DNA of 64,000 nucleotides from Conchocele bisecta (taxonomy: Eukaryota; Mollusca; Bivalvia; Lucinida; Thyasiridae). Under the pieces are notes generated by a model. The model was not told the DNA's origin, did no database searches, and saw only the letters and a program-made list of their open reading frames with translations. Made by a program: the position numbers and the translations under genes. The stretch lies in assembly GCA_029237695.1 (NCBI GenBank), contig CM055275.1:85489588-85553587 (forward strand), read 5' to 3'. Below, one piece after another: positions 22,201 to 33,337 of this stretch. The stretch's first letter is position 1. Each line of letters starts with the position of its first letter.

Positions 22201-23536
22201 CTAGTCTCGTACCTCTTTAACATGTTTGCATGAAAGGTTTTCAACTTCCCTCCCATGTCAACCTATAGTCCCACTCATTAACTACCTCTGTTATGGGGTA
22301 TGGTCCCTTCCACCTAAGAAGCAATTTGTTGTTGTCTGTCGGTAGTAGTACAAGTACCTGATCTGCCACTGCATACTGCCTACTACGAGTCTTACGGTTG
22401 TAGTACTCTTTGCGTACTTTTTGGACGCACTCTTCAAGTTCTCATGCGCGATTTCGCATGTTTTCTCGAGCCGTTCGCGCAAGTCGAGGACGTACTGATA
22501 CGTCGTTTTGACGTTTTCCTCTATGTCCTTCTCGGACCACAGATCTCTTAGTATGCTCATCGGACCCCGAACGGTCCTTCCGTACAATAGTTCAAACGGT
22601 GAGAAAGCCAAACATTCTTGAGGGACTTCGCGATACGCGAATAAGAGCGCGTTAATGTATTTGTCCCAATCTTTGGGACGTTCGCTTGCCATTCTACGAA
22701 GCATTTGCTTCAACGTACCATTGAACCGTTCCACGAGACCGTTACACTGTGGGTGGTACGGTGTGTCGTGGTTAATTGTCTCAGCGATAACAATCTACTA
22801 ACTTCCTCCATGACTGCCGACGTAAATTGACTACCCCTATCGGTGAGCATCTCCTCGGGGATACCCAGTCTACTGAACATATCCACGAGAGCTTCCGCGA
22901 CTCGTTCGGCCTCGATGCCTGGTAGTGGTACCGCTTCTGTGTACCTAGTTGCATAATCAACTAACGTTAGTATGTAACGATTCTTCCGATCGGTAAGCTG
23001 GAAAAATTGGCCCTACAATATCAACTGCGACTCGTTTGAAACGGAGTGTCTATCAACGGCATAGTTCCTAACGGAACCTTGGTGATGTGTCCCTTTGACA
23101 CAGTCTTTTGACATATGTCACAAGACCTACAAAACCGTGTAATGTCACTGCCCACGCCTGGCCAATAAAATTCTGATAACACTCGATCAGTTGTCTTCTT
23201 AACCCCTAAATGGCCCGCCATGATTGATTCATGTGCCACTTTCATCACGGTAGTCCTAAGTGTTTTTGGGACTACCATCTGATGGTACATCCTACCTGAC
23301 CCTATCGATTCGAAATTACGATACAACAAGTCTTTTCGGTATGCGAATTTCGATTTGTTTCCGTTCTTACTTGACCGTACCGTTCCGTCTTTTGCATTAT
23401 TTCGAACTGACGTCAATGTGACGTCATGTGCCTGCGCCTCTTTGAATTCATCACGTGATACGTTTCGCGATTGCGGTAGGGACTTTGAGGGTCTTATATG
23501 ATTCGTCTCGGGCTGTCGTTTGTGACCTAGTTTCAA
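22201..23536 (-). pseudogene. Ty3 integrase, frameshifted
   Basis: In order along the minus strand: an H2C2 zinc-binding domain (HESIMAGHLGVKK...FCRSCDIC); a core with the first Asp in VAVDIVGP, the second in LTDRGSQF and the Glu in LVERFNG; then FAYREVPQ...FSPFELLYGRTVRGP; a GPY/F-type module (LRWKGPYPI); and a TFHANMLKRYE tail. Integrase joins the retrotransposon cDNA to host DNA. Small indels between 22.74 and 23.03 kb and near 22.38 kb break the frame, so no continuous protein remains. Confidence 0.92.
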
Positions 23537-24071
23537 CTGCGCACGATTTAGCGCCTCTAAAATCCGATATCACCGGTAACTCTGACCCGTCTACATTACC
23601 TATGGTAACATCATACATTGTATCTGTCATGCAAAGGGCTTCTACCCGACCTTTGAAAAAAGGTGTATCTAGATCTACCCGGGCGGTAGGAATTCCACTC
23701 ATTTTGCTCCTATTTACCAGCATGCATGTTGAAACTTTGCTTAAAAACTGATCTGGTGTACTAAGCTTTCCCTGACGACCACCCCAGGTACACCCAGTAT
23801 CTCGCATTACTGTGACCTTTTTCCCATTTAATGTGCCCTCTGCTACGGGTAGCCTATCCATACCAAATGTACATCCGTTAATCAACTCCGGCTGTATCTC
23901 GCTACCTGAACATACAATAGTGGTGTCGGTATCAACCACACAGAAATTTCCTTGGTTTTTCCCCTGGTTGTTCCGTGTTTTGCCATCTACCTCTACCTCT
24001 GCCTCTAGTGTGCCTTCCACTTCTACCTCTATTTCTACCTCTGTACCGACCTCTCTGTTCTTTATCTGCAA
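23451..24071 (-). pseudogene. Retrotransposon aspartic protease region
   Basis: The 206-codon frame contains VVDTDTTI, then LPVAEGTLNGKKVTVMRDTG followed by CTWGG. The DTG triad is the retropepsin active site. The downstream TMYDVTIGNVDGSELP segment is typical of the protease-integrase junction in this element group. It precedes integrase directly, so no reverse transcriptase lies between. Confidence 0.85.
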
Positions 24072-24072
24072 A

Positions 24073-25358
24073 ACTTACATGTTTCTCTTCCTCGACTGCT
24101 GCTGCTTTGTAAGCTGAGGACCGGTCACGTTTAGGACAATCGTAGGACATGTGACCTTCTTTGCCACAATGGTAACATGTCCCGCGATGCCTATCGTAGC
24201 CGTTCCTGCTGGTACTTCTGTCATAACTACCTCTACTCGGGCTTCTATCATAACTACCCCTACTTGGGCTTCTATTGTGGTCTCTATTCTGATATCTGTC
24301 CTATCTCGACTCCTATCTCTGGATCGATTATCTGCACTACTTACCTTGCGCCTCTGGTTATCTACTGACCTGTACTCAGTTCTGTTGCTAGTACTGTTCC
24401 TCTGAACTACATACTTGCTACCTCCTCTAGCTTCTGCAAAGTAATCTGCCTGAACCGCCATCTGATCTATCGAGTCAAATGTTTTCTCTTTGAGAAATAA
24501 TGTAGAGCTCACGACTGCATATACTTAACATCTGATCTCTGATCATGTAGTCTAATACTCCTTCATATGTTCTATTCACCTTACCTAACTCAAACCATCT
24601 ATCAAATAGTTCTTTGACCGACTGACATATTGCACAAATGATTCACTGTGATCAGGTTTGGTGTTTTTGAACATGCGTCTGAACCCATCTTCCGTTAGAT
24701 CAAAACATTTCAACAATGCGGATTTCAACTCATCATAGTCAAGAGCATCATCAATAGGTAGTCTAGAATATACATCTAATGCCTTGCCCTTCAATAACGC
24801 ACTCAAGTGTAGTGACCACTTATCTCTTCCCCACCTTTGAATTGCTGCGTACCTCTCAAATCTAGCTAAGTAGCTATCCATGTTGTCATTATTCTGATCA
24901 AAATGTGGCAGCTTCGGACCGAATGCTCTGCCATAGTCCCTATCATGTCTATCTTCATCTACTACTTCTCCCCTTTCTACTTTTGCCATTTCTACCTGAT
25001 GCTTAGTGTCTAATTCTCGCAATTTTAATTTTAGAGCTAACTGCGCTTCATTGGCATCTAACTATCTCCCCATCTTTCCCCACTGTCGCTCAACCTCTTT
25101 AGCTAACTGCTCAGCATCTAACCTATCCTTCTCAGCCTGTCGCTCAACCTCCTTAGCTAACTGCTCAGCATCTAACCTATCTTTCTCCATCTGTCGCTCA
25201 ACTGCTAACTTATCTTTCTCAGCCTGCCTAGCCTCTAGTCTTTCCTGTCTTTCTCTCTCCTGCTCTTCCTTTACAAAGGCCCTTAACTCTGAATCTGCTA
25301 GCCCTAAGCTTTTGCCTATGTCCATTAGCTCCTTAATGGACGACATTCTCACTCTCAA
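24073..25358 (-). pseudogene. Retrotransposon gag, interrupted
   Basis: The N-terminus is a charged coiled coil with repeated DRLDAEQLAKEVERQ units, interrupted by an in-frame TAG near 25060. A capsid-like segment follows (GPKLPHFDQNNDNMDSYLAR, LLKGKALDVYSRLP, YDELKSALLKCFDLTEDGFR). After further frameshifts (near 24.59 and 24.2 kb) comes a single zinc knuckle, CYHCGKEGHMSYDC, and a basic RGRYRGRNRGR stretch. It would form the particle core and bind RNA. The breaks make it non-functional in this copy. Confidence 0.9.
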
Positions 25359-25999
25359 CTCAACTCCGGATTATCGATTTACACGCTTTACCCGACGGTA
25401 CACAAGGTCTCTAGCACTCAAATCACTTGGTGATTTGTGCGAGTCTCTTGCTTCAACGTCTATAAGGTTAGGTAAAAAATCAATCCGGTCTCTACTCCTA
25501 ACGACGGTATAAGTTTCTCAATCGGGTAAGTCAATCCGGTATATGTATGGTATAATGTAATGGTATATTTACAATTCCCCCTCTATGGTACTGGACACAA
25601 ATATTGGGGACTGGTTATAGACACCTGGCAGGATATAGTATTGTTCATACACAATATAATAGTGGTAGTAATCTCGCCTCAGATGCAGAAGTGTCTAGTG
25701 CTAACCTAGAACACCCGCTGTGCCATCATCACAGGGAAGTACTGTTGACAAATCAAAAATTACAATGACCCTTACATCGACTATCTCACAAGATCGTCTC
25801 ACCTCTACACTTCTGTACCTAGGTAGTCAAATCATGTATGTGGTGATGTATTAGTGCCTAAGTGTTGGAGGGCATCTTACATTAACTCCCAAGGCAAACA
25901 AATACAAGATTGAATTTTGACGACACTAGGGGTACAGCTATTCTAGCCTCCTTACTTCAACTGCTTTGAAGAAACTGATTATAAAAAGAGGAAACAAAA

Positions 26000-26013
26000 C
26001 ACTTCTGACACCA
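26000..26013 (-). other. Primer binding site, tRNA-Leu type
   Basis: One base inside the 5' LTR, the minus strand reads TGGTGTCAGAAGTG. This is complementary to a 3' end CACTTCTGACACCA, as in metazoan tRNA-Leu(CAA). The match is from general knowledge of tRNA ends, not a search. Confidence 0.75.
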
Positions 26014-26014
26014 T

Positions 26015-28561
26015 TGTCAAGGTCATTACCAAGGTCAGGAATGATCGAGACAAATGTCTCCCCCAATTATCATATGAACCAAGTATACTTCAATTGTTAT
26101 GACGTTATGGCCAATATAGCTTGATCTGACGAACGAAAAGTGGTAACAATGCAGTTGAAGTGTAAGGGATAGGCCAGAGTGATAAGTACACGTAGTCACT
26201 TAATCACTTATAATGTACACTATATTACATGGGGAACACACAGGAATACATGATACATTGATATGCGAACATCACTGTACTGTGCACGACACTATTCAAT
26301 TACTACAAGGTTGTAAGCCAATCGACTGTTATACTTTAACGCAACTTAAAAGCTATAGACGAATAAACTCGGTATGTGGTATCTCAATGGTCCCGTAGTG
26401 GACAATAGTATGAATGCACAAGTACTTTGATGATCGCTAATCAAAGTGAAATAACATACAAGTATAACATGGCATAACGAACATTGGAGGACAAATGACA
26501 ATCATCTGAGCTACCCCAGTGCTGGCGTATCTCAATAGATAGTGTAACCTCTGAGTATCAAGGTCCCAAGGTCTGCCTCACCCGCAATATGAGGTCTAGT
26601 CCAACAATATGGCTATAATCCAACTTCAAGTGGATTAATCCATAAACAATATATGTAGTCTTACTACAATCCTTTAGCCATGATATGCCATGATAGGAGT
26701 ATTACCATACACTATCAAAGTATACATATGTATTGCCTATGCAATATATTTCCAAAGTATGAATGTCAAAGTCAAAGCCGGATGTGGTTACATCACATGA
26801 TAGTCAATAACGATAATGTTCCGGAAGCTGGTTCCCGGAAGTAAAGTTCCACAGTAGTATTATCTCCGGAAATGGTGGACCAGATGTAAAGTTCTATGGT
26901 ATCACTCGACTGTAGCAACCCGGATGTGGTAGACCCGATGTAAAGCATCCATGGTGAATCAATGGGTTGTAATACCGGAAGTGGTAGACCGGATGTAAAG
27001 TTCCGATATAATACAAAAATGGCGATTATCACATTGGCTAAGACGCCGGGAAAAGTTTCACTTAGGTGACATTCAACTCGGTGGTAGTATAATTATATGA
27101 TATGTGTGTATGGCGTTTCACTTCACTAAACTATGGCTGTGACTGTCTGCTGTACGCGAGGTAGCTATCACACACTGCTCTATACAGGCCTGTACCCGGA
27201 GCTGCTACACACACTGCGCCAGACAGACGTACGGACACTACGGACGACCCGATACTCTGCACTGACTGGGGTCTGCCCTCAAACGAGTGGACCAAAACGT
27301 CCAATGTGGCTCGCTGGAGCGTTCTCAAGAGGCTACAAAAATGAAATGAATCTCCAATTACTGGACGAATACGCACAGACAGACAGACAGGATGCACAAC
27401 AGACTAAAACGGGAATCGAACAACGGCAAATCACAGCTGAAATAAAATGTTGTAGGTACATACCAAAATCCTCCGTATCACTGGTGAATACAGTACTAGT
27501 CTTCTGTAACCAGAAATATGTGTCCCCCTCCAACACATAGCGAGACATCGCTTATATACGCACCAGTGAAACCATGCACGGAATAATGAATATGCCTACC
27601 CCTCGTACGACATCTCACATAAATACTACAAAACCATGGCTTTTGCCATGTCACCCGTGGGTTATATTTGGCATAAATATATGTTCCCACGCCTTAAATT
27701 CAACCAAACCAGTGTACAGCCCTCGTGGAATAAATACCATCCAACATGGTATACCCCACACTAACATAAATCTGCACACTATAGACCCAGATCTCATAAT
27801 CCGAAATCTACTCGACTGGTCTCGACAATGCGAAGGTCGCTTCTTGGCCCCGCCAGACCCCTCCATAACGGTCCTACGGCTATACACTCAAATGAGAGTG
27901 TAGCACATACTAAACTCAAATATCGTGGTCATTTACGGAAATATCACGACACAAAACATCACCATTATGGGATCTGATATATCCGTGTTGGCCAGTACCA
28001 GGCTATGCTGAAACACTAACCCGTGGCATACATAACAGGGCAGACCATGGTATGGTCTGCGCTATATACTGGCTTCACCTACAGAAGGTCCCTTATATGG
28101 TGAACAACTGACACGCGGACAAACTCGGCTGGCACGGACAGTGGACATCCGTAATACTAAAAGGTATCCTTCCCTAGCGAAACCAGCACACGCAGTCAAC
28201 GAGTTCTCTACCACACACATGCATAGTCTGTGGCAAATATGGCGTGACATCAGTAAAAACATTGCTCATAAAATAGACGTATATTTAAATCCGCAAATAG
28301 GACACGCATAAACGTATCTCCACCAATACAACATAAGCCCCCTTATTACACGCACATTGTACATGGCAAATGTACATGCTAAATCACAGGTGTGTAAAAA
28401 TCACAGGTGTGTGAAATCACAGGTGTGTGAAACCACAGGTATGTGGAATCACAGGGATGTGAAATCAATAATACGCACAACAATACAACACAGTACCACA
28501 CATCACAAATATACAATTATACGGATTCCAGAATGTACAAGAATACACGTGTCACGCGACA
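26015..28561 (-). repeat. 5' LTR of the Ty3-type element
   Basis: The 2547-bp partner of 19294-21825. It starts TGTCGCG and ends TTGACA on the minus strand, and carries the same CCGGAAGT cluster (26815-27005) and TCACAGGTGTGTG units (28385-28450). Confidence 0.95.
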
Positions 28562-28753
28562 CACACTGTTTTGCGGACGGTAATCACCTGAATTAGGCGT
28601 AAGTCCTGGGAAATCCGGTTGACTCTTGTTTACATTGTCTTTGTAAATATCGCACAAAGTGACGAACCCACTGCAGACATTTTGTCATTTCTTTAAATGA
28701 ATAAAAGCAATTCACTGTTGTAACTGTCACAGGGTGAGAAAAATGTGCAACGG

Positions 28754-28820
28754 ACCGGGGTTCGAACCCGGGACCTCTGTTTTACCGTACCATCGCTCAA
28801 ACCGACTGAGCTAGCCGGGC
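28754..28820 (-). ncRNA. tRNA-Lys-like sequence inside TRIM LTR A
   Basis: The minus strand reads GCCCGGCTAGCTCAGTCGGT (A box) and GGTTCGAACCC (B box, perfect T-arm). The acceptor ends do not pair and the anticodon arm is weak, so it is not a working tRNA gene, but the Pol III boxes look intact. Confidence 0.85.
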
Positions 28821-28973
28821 ACGAATACATACTTCGTCCCCTCAGTGAGTTACGTACCGTGACATACTACCCCGACAAATTGGAATTCGAATTCGTCCCC
28901 GAATTCTATATTTAATTCGTCTCTGAATTCCATATATTTGAGTACATTTTGGGTAGTATATATATCAGTCAGG

Positions 28974-28991
28974 GCCCCACGTTGGGCGCCA
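28974..28991 (-). other. TRIM primer binding site, tRNA-Lys type
   Basis: TGGCGCCCAACGTGGGGC on the minus strand starts 2 nt inside the LTR ending TGTGACA. Confidence 0.85.
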
Positions 28992-29022
28992 AATGTCACA
29001 GGGTGAGAAAAATGTGCACCAG

Positions 29023-29089
29023 ACCGGGGCTCGAACCCGGGACCTCTGGTTTACCGTACCATCGCTCTAACCGACTGAGCTAGCCGGGC
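29023..29089 (-). ncRNA. tRNA-Lys-like sequence inside TRIM LTR B
   Basis: It has the same A box (TAGCTCAGTCGG) and a B box GGTTCGAGCCC. The anticodon stem TGGT/ACCA pairs better than in LTR A, but the acceptor stem is absent. Confidence 0.85.
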
Positions 29090-29383
29090 ACGAATACACA
29101 CTTCCTCCCCTCAGTGAGTTACGTACCGCGACATAACTACACATAGAAACGCAATAGAATTGTAGAAATAAACTTTAGAGTTGAATACATGTATACATGT
29201 CTCTGAAAAAGTCCCGTTAATCTCAATTTGAAATGGGAATATTCTTCGGCGGAGTTACATTTCTTCAAATTCATTTGGTGTGAGGCGGTTATCGATGATG
29301 ACAAAACCTGCTGATGTATTGAAAAATATCACTGTTCGTGATATGCTACGACGTTGCAGAAAGTAGGGAGCACACTAGGTGCA

Positions 29384-29516
29384 TTAGAATGGGGATAACC
29401 ATGCTTGCTTTTCGATTTGGAACGGTATGTGTGAGGTATTATGGTCTGAGAATCATTTTACGTTCACAAACCATAAAACCTCCCGCATACCGCTCCAAGT
29501 CCAAACATAAAGCATA
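29384..29516. repeat. Hairpin with GGGATAACCATGCTTGC arms
   Basis: Arms GGATAACCATGCTT and the degenerate AAGCATAGTTATCC surround a CATAATACC/GGTATTATGG-like centre. Confidence 0.65.
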
Positions 29517-29529
29517 GTTATCCCGTAAT

Positions 29530-29886
29530 TGTATGACCAACGGTGAATTTCCGAGATTTATTAGTGAAATATCACTTGACATTACACTGTTTGAAACAGT
29601 GAAAGTACGGTTTTGAACTGTGAAAATATCGTTTTAAGACGAACTACTTTTAATAAATCAGTGAAAATTTATGCCATAGCTACCACAACACGTGATATCG
29701 ACAAGAGGCAATTCCAGTGTCGGGCTTGTATTTAAAATATTTACCTGTTATTGTGCTCTGTCAAGTCCATTATTACATCTATTTTCATAGTAAACATTCT
29801 GTTCTTAATCTGCAACATGACGTACCAGGAGAATTACTCAATCTTACAACAATTGTTAACGATTGTAGGAAAAAAGTCGCCGAAAA
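29530..29886 (+). repeat. Dispersed repeat shared with 59380-59700
   Basis: The words AACGGTGAATT, GATTTATTAGTG, AATATTTACCTGTT and TGCAACATGAC occur in the same order in both places. The copy is cut off by the assembly gap. A short frame (LFLICNMTYQ versus LFLVCNMTYS) is partly shared, but there is no evidence of a gene. Confidence 0.7.
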
Positions 29887-30387
29887 ANNNNNNNNNNNNN
29901 NNNNNNNNNNNNNNNNNNNNNNNNNNNNNNNNNNNNNNNNNNNNNNNNNNNNNNNNNNNNNNNNNNNNNNNNNNNNNNNNNNNNNNNNNNNNNNNNNNNN
30001 NNNNNNNNNNNNNNNNNNNNNNNNNNNNNNNNNNNNNNNNNNNNNNNNNNNNNNNNNNNNNNNNNNNNNNNNNNNNNNNNNNNNNNNNNNNNNNNNNNNN
30101 NNNNNNNNNNNNNNNNNNNNNNNNNNNNNNNNNNNNNNNNNNNNNNNNNNNNNNNNNNNNNNNNNNNNNNNNNNNNNNNNNNNNNNNNNNNNNNNNNNNN
30201 NNNNNNNNNNNNNNNNNNNNNNNNNNNNNNNNNNNNNNNNNNNNNNNNNNNNNNNNNNNNNNNNNNNNNNNNNNNNNNNNNNNNNNNNNNNNNNNNNNNN
30301 NNNNNNNNNNNNNNNNNNNNNNNNNNNNNNNNNNNNNNNNNNNNNNNNNNNNNNNNNNNNNNNNNNNNNNNNNNNNNNNNNNNNNNN
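29887..30387. other. Assembly gap
   Basis: A run of about 500 undetermined bases. Translations through it are meaningless. Confidence 1.
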
Positions 30388-30671
30388 TTAGTGTGTTTCG
30401 TCAGTCATAGATAGTCACATTCCATCATGGTTGCTCATTTGATTTGAGTTTAAAATTAATTGTACTTTTCGGTTTCTTATTCCGGGATCTTTGTTGTCGA
30501 TTTACCTTCCTTATTCATTTTCCATTTCGTGTGTGTGGTCGAAGCACTTACTAGTCAATGTTAATAACATTTTTGTGCAAACATTGTCTACTTGCCCTGG
30601 GACTTCTAGATCAAAATTAATAGGACAACGTTTGCTGGTAAAATAATTCGTTTAAAGTTAAGTCTACTATA

Positions 30672-31090
30672 GGAATGAATGGCCTTTTTGTGGAATTTAT
30701 CGGGGTATAAACTTGGAAAAGTCGCGGGAATACTGGACGAGGCCTTCCCAATGGCCTTTTTGTGGAATTTATCGGGGTATAAACTTGGAAAAGTCGCGGG
30801 AATACTGGACGAAGGCCGGAAGGCCTCGTCCAGTATTCCCGCGACTTTTCCAAGTTTATATCCCCGATACATTCCACAAAAAGGCCATTCATTCCTTATA
30901 ATTCCAGCATTTTAAATAAATTCATCAAGAAAATGTGTTGATTTTCCGTTTTCTTAAGAATTATTTTAACTGCGCCTCACGGTTACGGAAAGTAGTTCGG
31001 CGTGGGAGTTTACTGGGATATAAATTTTGGACAGAGACTTGCTACGAGCCAATCAAATGTTAGGGAATTGTGTAAATATTTTTTGCTGGA
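30672..31090. mobile_element. Foldback element, family F1, with duplicated arm
   Basis: The left arm (GGCCTTTTTGTGGAATTTAT...GGACGAGGCC) occurs twice in tandem before the inverted right arm, followed by the standard flank. Confidence 0.85.
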
Positions 31091-31094
31091 ATTA

Positions 31095-32485
31095 TTGTCT
31101 GTTTCACGAAAGCTGCCCAAATATTACGGCCATATAAACAATTTAACAACAATTTTTTTTTTACTAATATTAAATTAAAGGAAAATTTAAGAATGAGCCT
31201 TCTTTTTATTTCGTGAAATTTTGTCAAATATTGATTTTATTGCGAAAAAAAAATCCCCATGTTAAATCCCCATACAGTCCTGCCAATTATCCGGACAATC
31301 AATTTATCGGACAAATCAAAATAGCTGTTAATTAAACGCATTCATTTGATCCGATTTTGCAACGAACACATCTAAGTCACTCAGGTGCTTGCTGTTTCCA
31401 TGCCAGTGTGAATAATATATCGCCAAGGTAAACATTTTAGTAAAATAGAGCAGAGAGGAAGGAATGCGAAAATGTATCATGATAGAAAAAGAACGAAGAG
31501 CTACTTATTCAAAAACAAATAATAATTGTTTCAAGGCCAAATCGCCCCAAGCCATTTCGGACCCAAGCCAGTACACACCATTTCGCTCCCATATTAATTC
31601 GTGGGTAAAATCGACAGGTGCGAAAACACCAGTGTACGAAACGATCATTACCGCGGATTTTCCACCAAATTATGAAGAGCTCAATCGAGTGCGCCCATTA
31701 CGTCATTGCAGAGTTGTACTATAAATACAATAACTTCTATAAATACGATGTTTTCCAAGAAGCGAATGGTGATTGTTTTTTCTGCAAAACTACACAATGC
31801 TGTTTACACTGGTTTTCAGGTGATACAATTATGATTTTAAGGTGAGAATACAAGTTATATGACGGTTATACATTTGTCCGGATAATTGATTGTCGATGTT
31901 AATTTTGGGGCAATCTAACGACTGATGATCTGACCCAATTTTAAGTGAGAAAGATGGCACAGTTTGCTCAATAGTTTACATGCGTTGAGAAAGCAAGAAC
32001 CGACGATTGTTGGTGAAAATGTTATGCCCGTAGCTGCTATTTTAAGAAAAATATCATAAAAAACAGCCATTTTTGTCCTATAATCTAGAGGATCCCTGTA
32101 GACATCTTCAGAGTGAACAAGTCTATGGGGATTTAACGTGGGGAAATTTTTTAGAATTTCAGAAATACTGGACCGATTTTCAAAATTTACATTTTGTTTT
32201 CTTAGTTAGATCATTTCCAAGATATCTAGCCAGGTTTCGGAGTCAATTTCAATTTTTTTTCGTATTTTGACTCCTCACACACTCTTCTACCTCTTTTTTC
32301 CCCATGTTAAATTCCCATAGACAAATCAATTTTTCGTAATAAAACCAATATTTGACCAAATTTCACGAAATAAAAAGAAGGCTCATTCTTAAATTTTCCT
32401 TTAATTTAATATTATCGAAAATAATATTGTTTTTGAATTGTTTATATAGCCGTAAAATGTGGGCAGCTTTCGTGAAACAGACAGT
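31095..32485. mobile_element. MITE family F14, interrupted copy
   Basis: TA-flanked TGTCTGTTTCACGAAAGC ends 1.39 kb apart. The copy is split by a pogo-like element at 31275-32098. Confidence 0.85.
31275..32098. mobile_element. Pogo/Tigger-like non-autonomous element nested in F14
   Basis: It starts CAGTCCTGCCAATTATCCGG and ends GAGGATCCCTG, with TA duplications at 31273-31274 and 32099-32100. CAG...CTG ends with an ATTATCCGGA motif suggest the pogo group. An 86-codon frame (31464-31724) shows no recognised transposase motif. Confidence 0.7.
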
Positions 32486-32525
32486 AAGTTATTCGTTTGA
32501 GATCGTTTCTTTCTGAAATAGACTA

Positions 32526-32992
32526 CAGTGTAACCCCTCTAATCCGGACACCTTGTGACCTGGGAGGTCCCATGGTGTCCGGTTTAGAGTGACTCCACTG
32601 TCAATCAGGCATATGGGCACCGCAAAACATGTATATCTGGTTTGTGATCATGAACAGATGTTATCAACAATGAGAGATGATAATAAACACATACAATTAC
32701 AAATAAGCAGACATAGATTACAAAAATTCCCCATGTTAAATCCCCATAGACATCTTCACAGAGTGAAGATGTCTATGGGGATTTAACATGGGGAAACTTT
32801 TTAGAATTTCAAAAATACTGGACCGATTTTCAAAATTTAACTTTTGTTTTCTTAGTTAGATCATTTCCAAGATATCTAGCTAGATTTCGGAGTCAATTTA
32901 AAAAAAAAAATAGTTTTTTGACTCCTCCCACAACTCCTCTACCTTTTTCAAATTTTTTTCGTTTTTTGACTCGGTATAGAGAGGTTCTACTG
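32526..32992. mobile_element. Pogo/Tigger-like MITE carrying an F14 fragment
   Basis: CAGTGTAACCCCTCTAATCC at the left matches the inverted GGTATAGAGAGGTTCTACTG at the right. Within it, 32729-32960 is the CCCCATAGACATCTTCA hairpin of F14. Confidence 0.7.
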
Positions 32993-33337
32993 TCATTGTT
33001 ATTTCGTGGGAAAAATAAACAAAATAATTCCACGTCCGCTGCTGAGCTGCGTATCATCCCGCCCGCATGTGGTATGTGACAAACTCATGTGACCAATTAC
33101 ATGACCTTGCCAGTTGTTGACCTTTACAAGGTCCTTGAAAGACTTGGCCATTTTTTTACAAATAAGTGAAAAAGGGCATATGGGATCCACGTTTCACAAA
33201 TGTTGTGAATAGTTGTTTATTCTTTTGGTATGCACACACCACTGTAAGAAATGGGCTAGACCATATTTATCTAAAACACGTATACTATCGGGAATAAATC
33301 CTCTTTGATTACCGTCTATTTGACAAGTGTATACGTA

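Larger units (their letters stand above)
19294..28561 (-). mobile_element. Ty3-type LTR retrotransposon lacking reverse transcriptase
   Basis: The 9.27-kb insertion is bounded by CACAC target duplications (19289-19293 and 28562-28566). Long terminal repeats of about 2.5 kb begin TGTCGCGTGACA on the minus strand and end TTGACA. The internal part of 4.2 kb reads gag, protease, integrase on the minus strand, then goes straight to a purine-rich tract and the 3' LTR. Integrase before reverse transcriptase is the order of the Gmr1-like branch of Ty3 elements. Here the reverse transcriptase/RNase H segment is deleted, leaving only a linker remnant. Several frameshifts and a stop in gag show that this copy is defective. 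Confidence 0.93.
28725..29133 (-). mobile_element. TRIM element with tRNA-like LTRs
   Basis: Two 140-bp direct repeats (28725-28864 and 28994-29133), each TGTC...GACA on the minus strand, flank a 129-bp non-coding interior. TAAC target duplications lie at 28721-28724 and 29134-29137. Directly inside the 5' LTR is a primer site, TGGCGCCCAACGTGGGGC on the minus strand, complementary to a tRNA-Lys(CUU)-type 3' end. There is no open frame, so it would depend on enzymes from a larger LTR element. Each LTR contains a tRNA-Lys-like sequence. Confidence 0.9.

Noticed and set aside
23455..24405. Plus-strand frames opposite the gag/protease region
   Set aside because: They are shadows of the minus-strand polyprotein; no homology in the plus direction.
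28754..29089. Two functional tRNA genes
   Set aside because: A and B boxes are good, but the acceptor stems do not pair and the anticodon loop lacks the invariant T. Both sit inside LTRs.
31464..31845. Frames inside the pogo-like element as a transposase
   Set aside because: No DDE motif or HTH pattern could be seen; too short.
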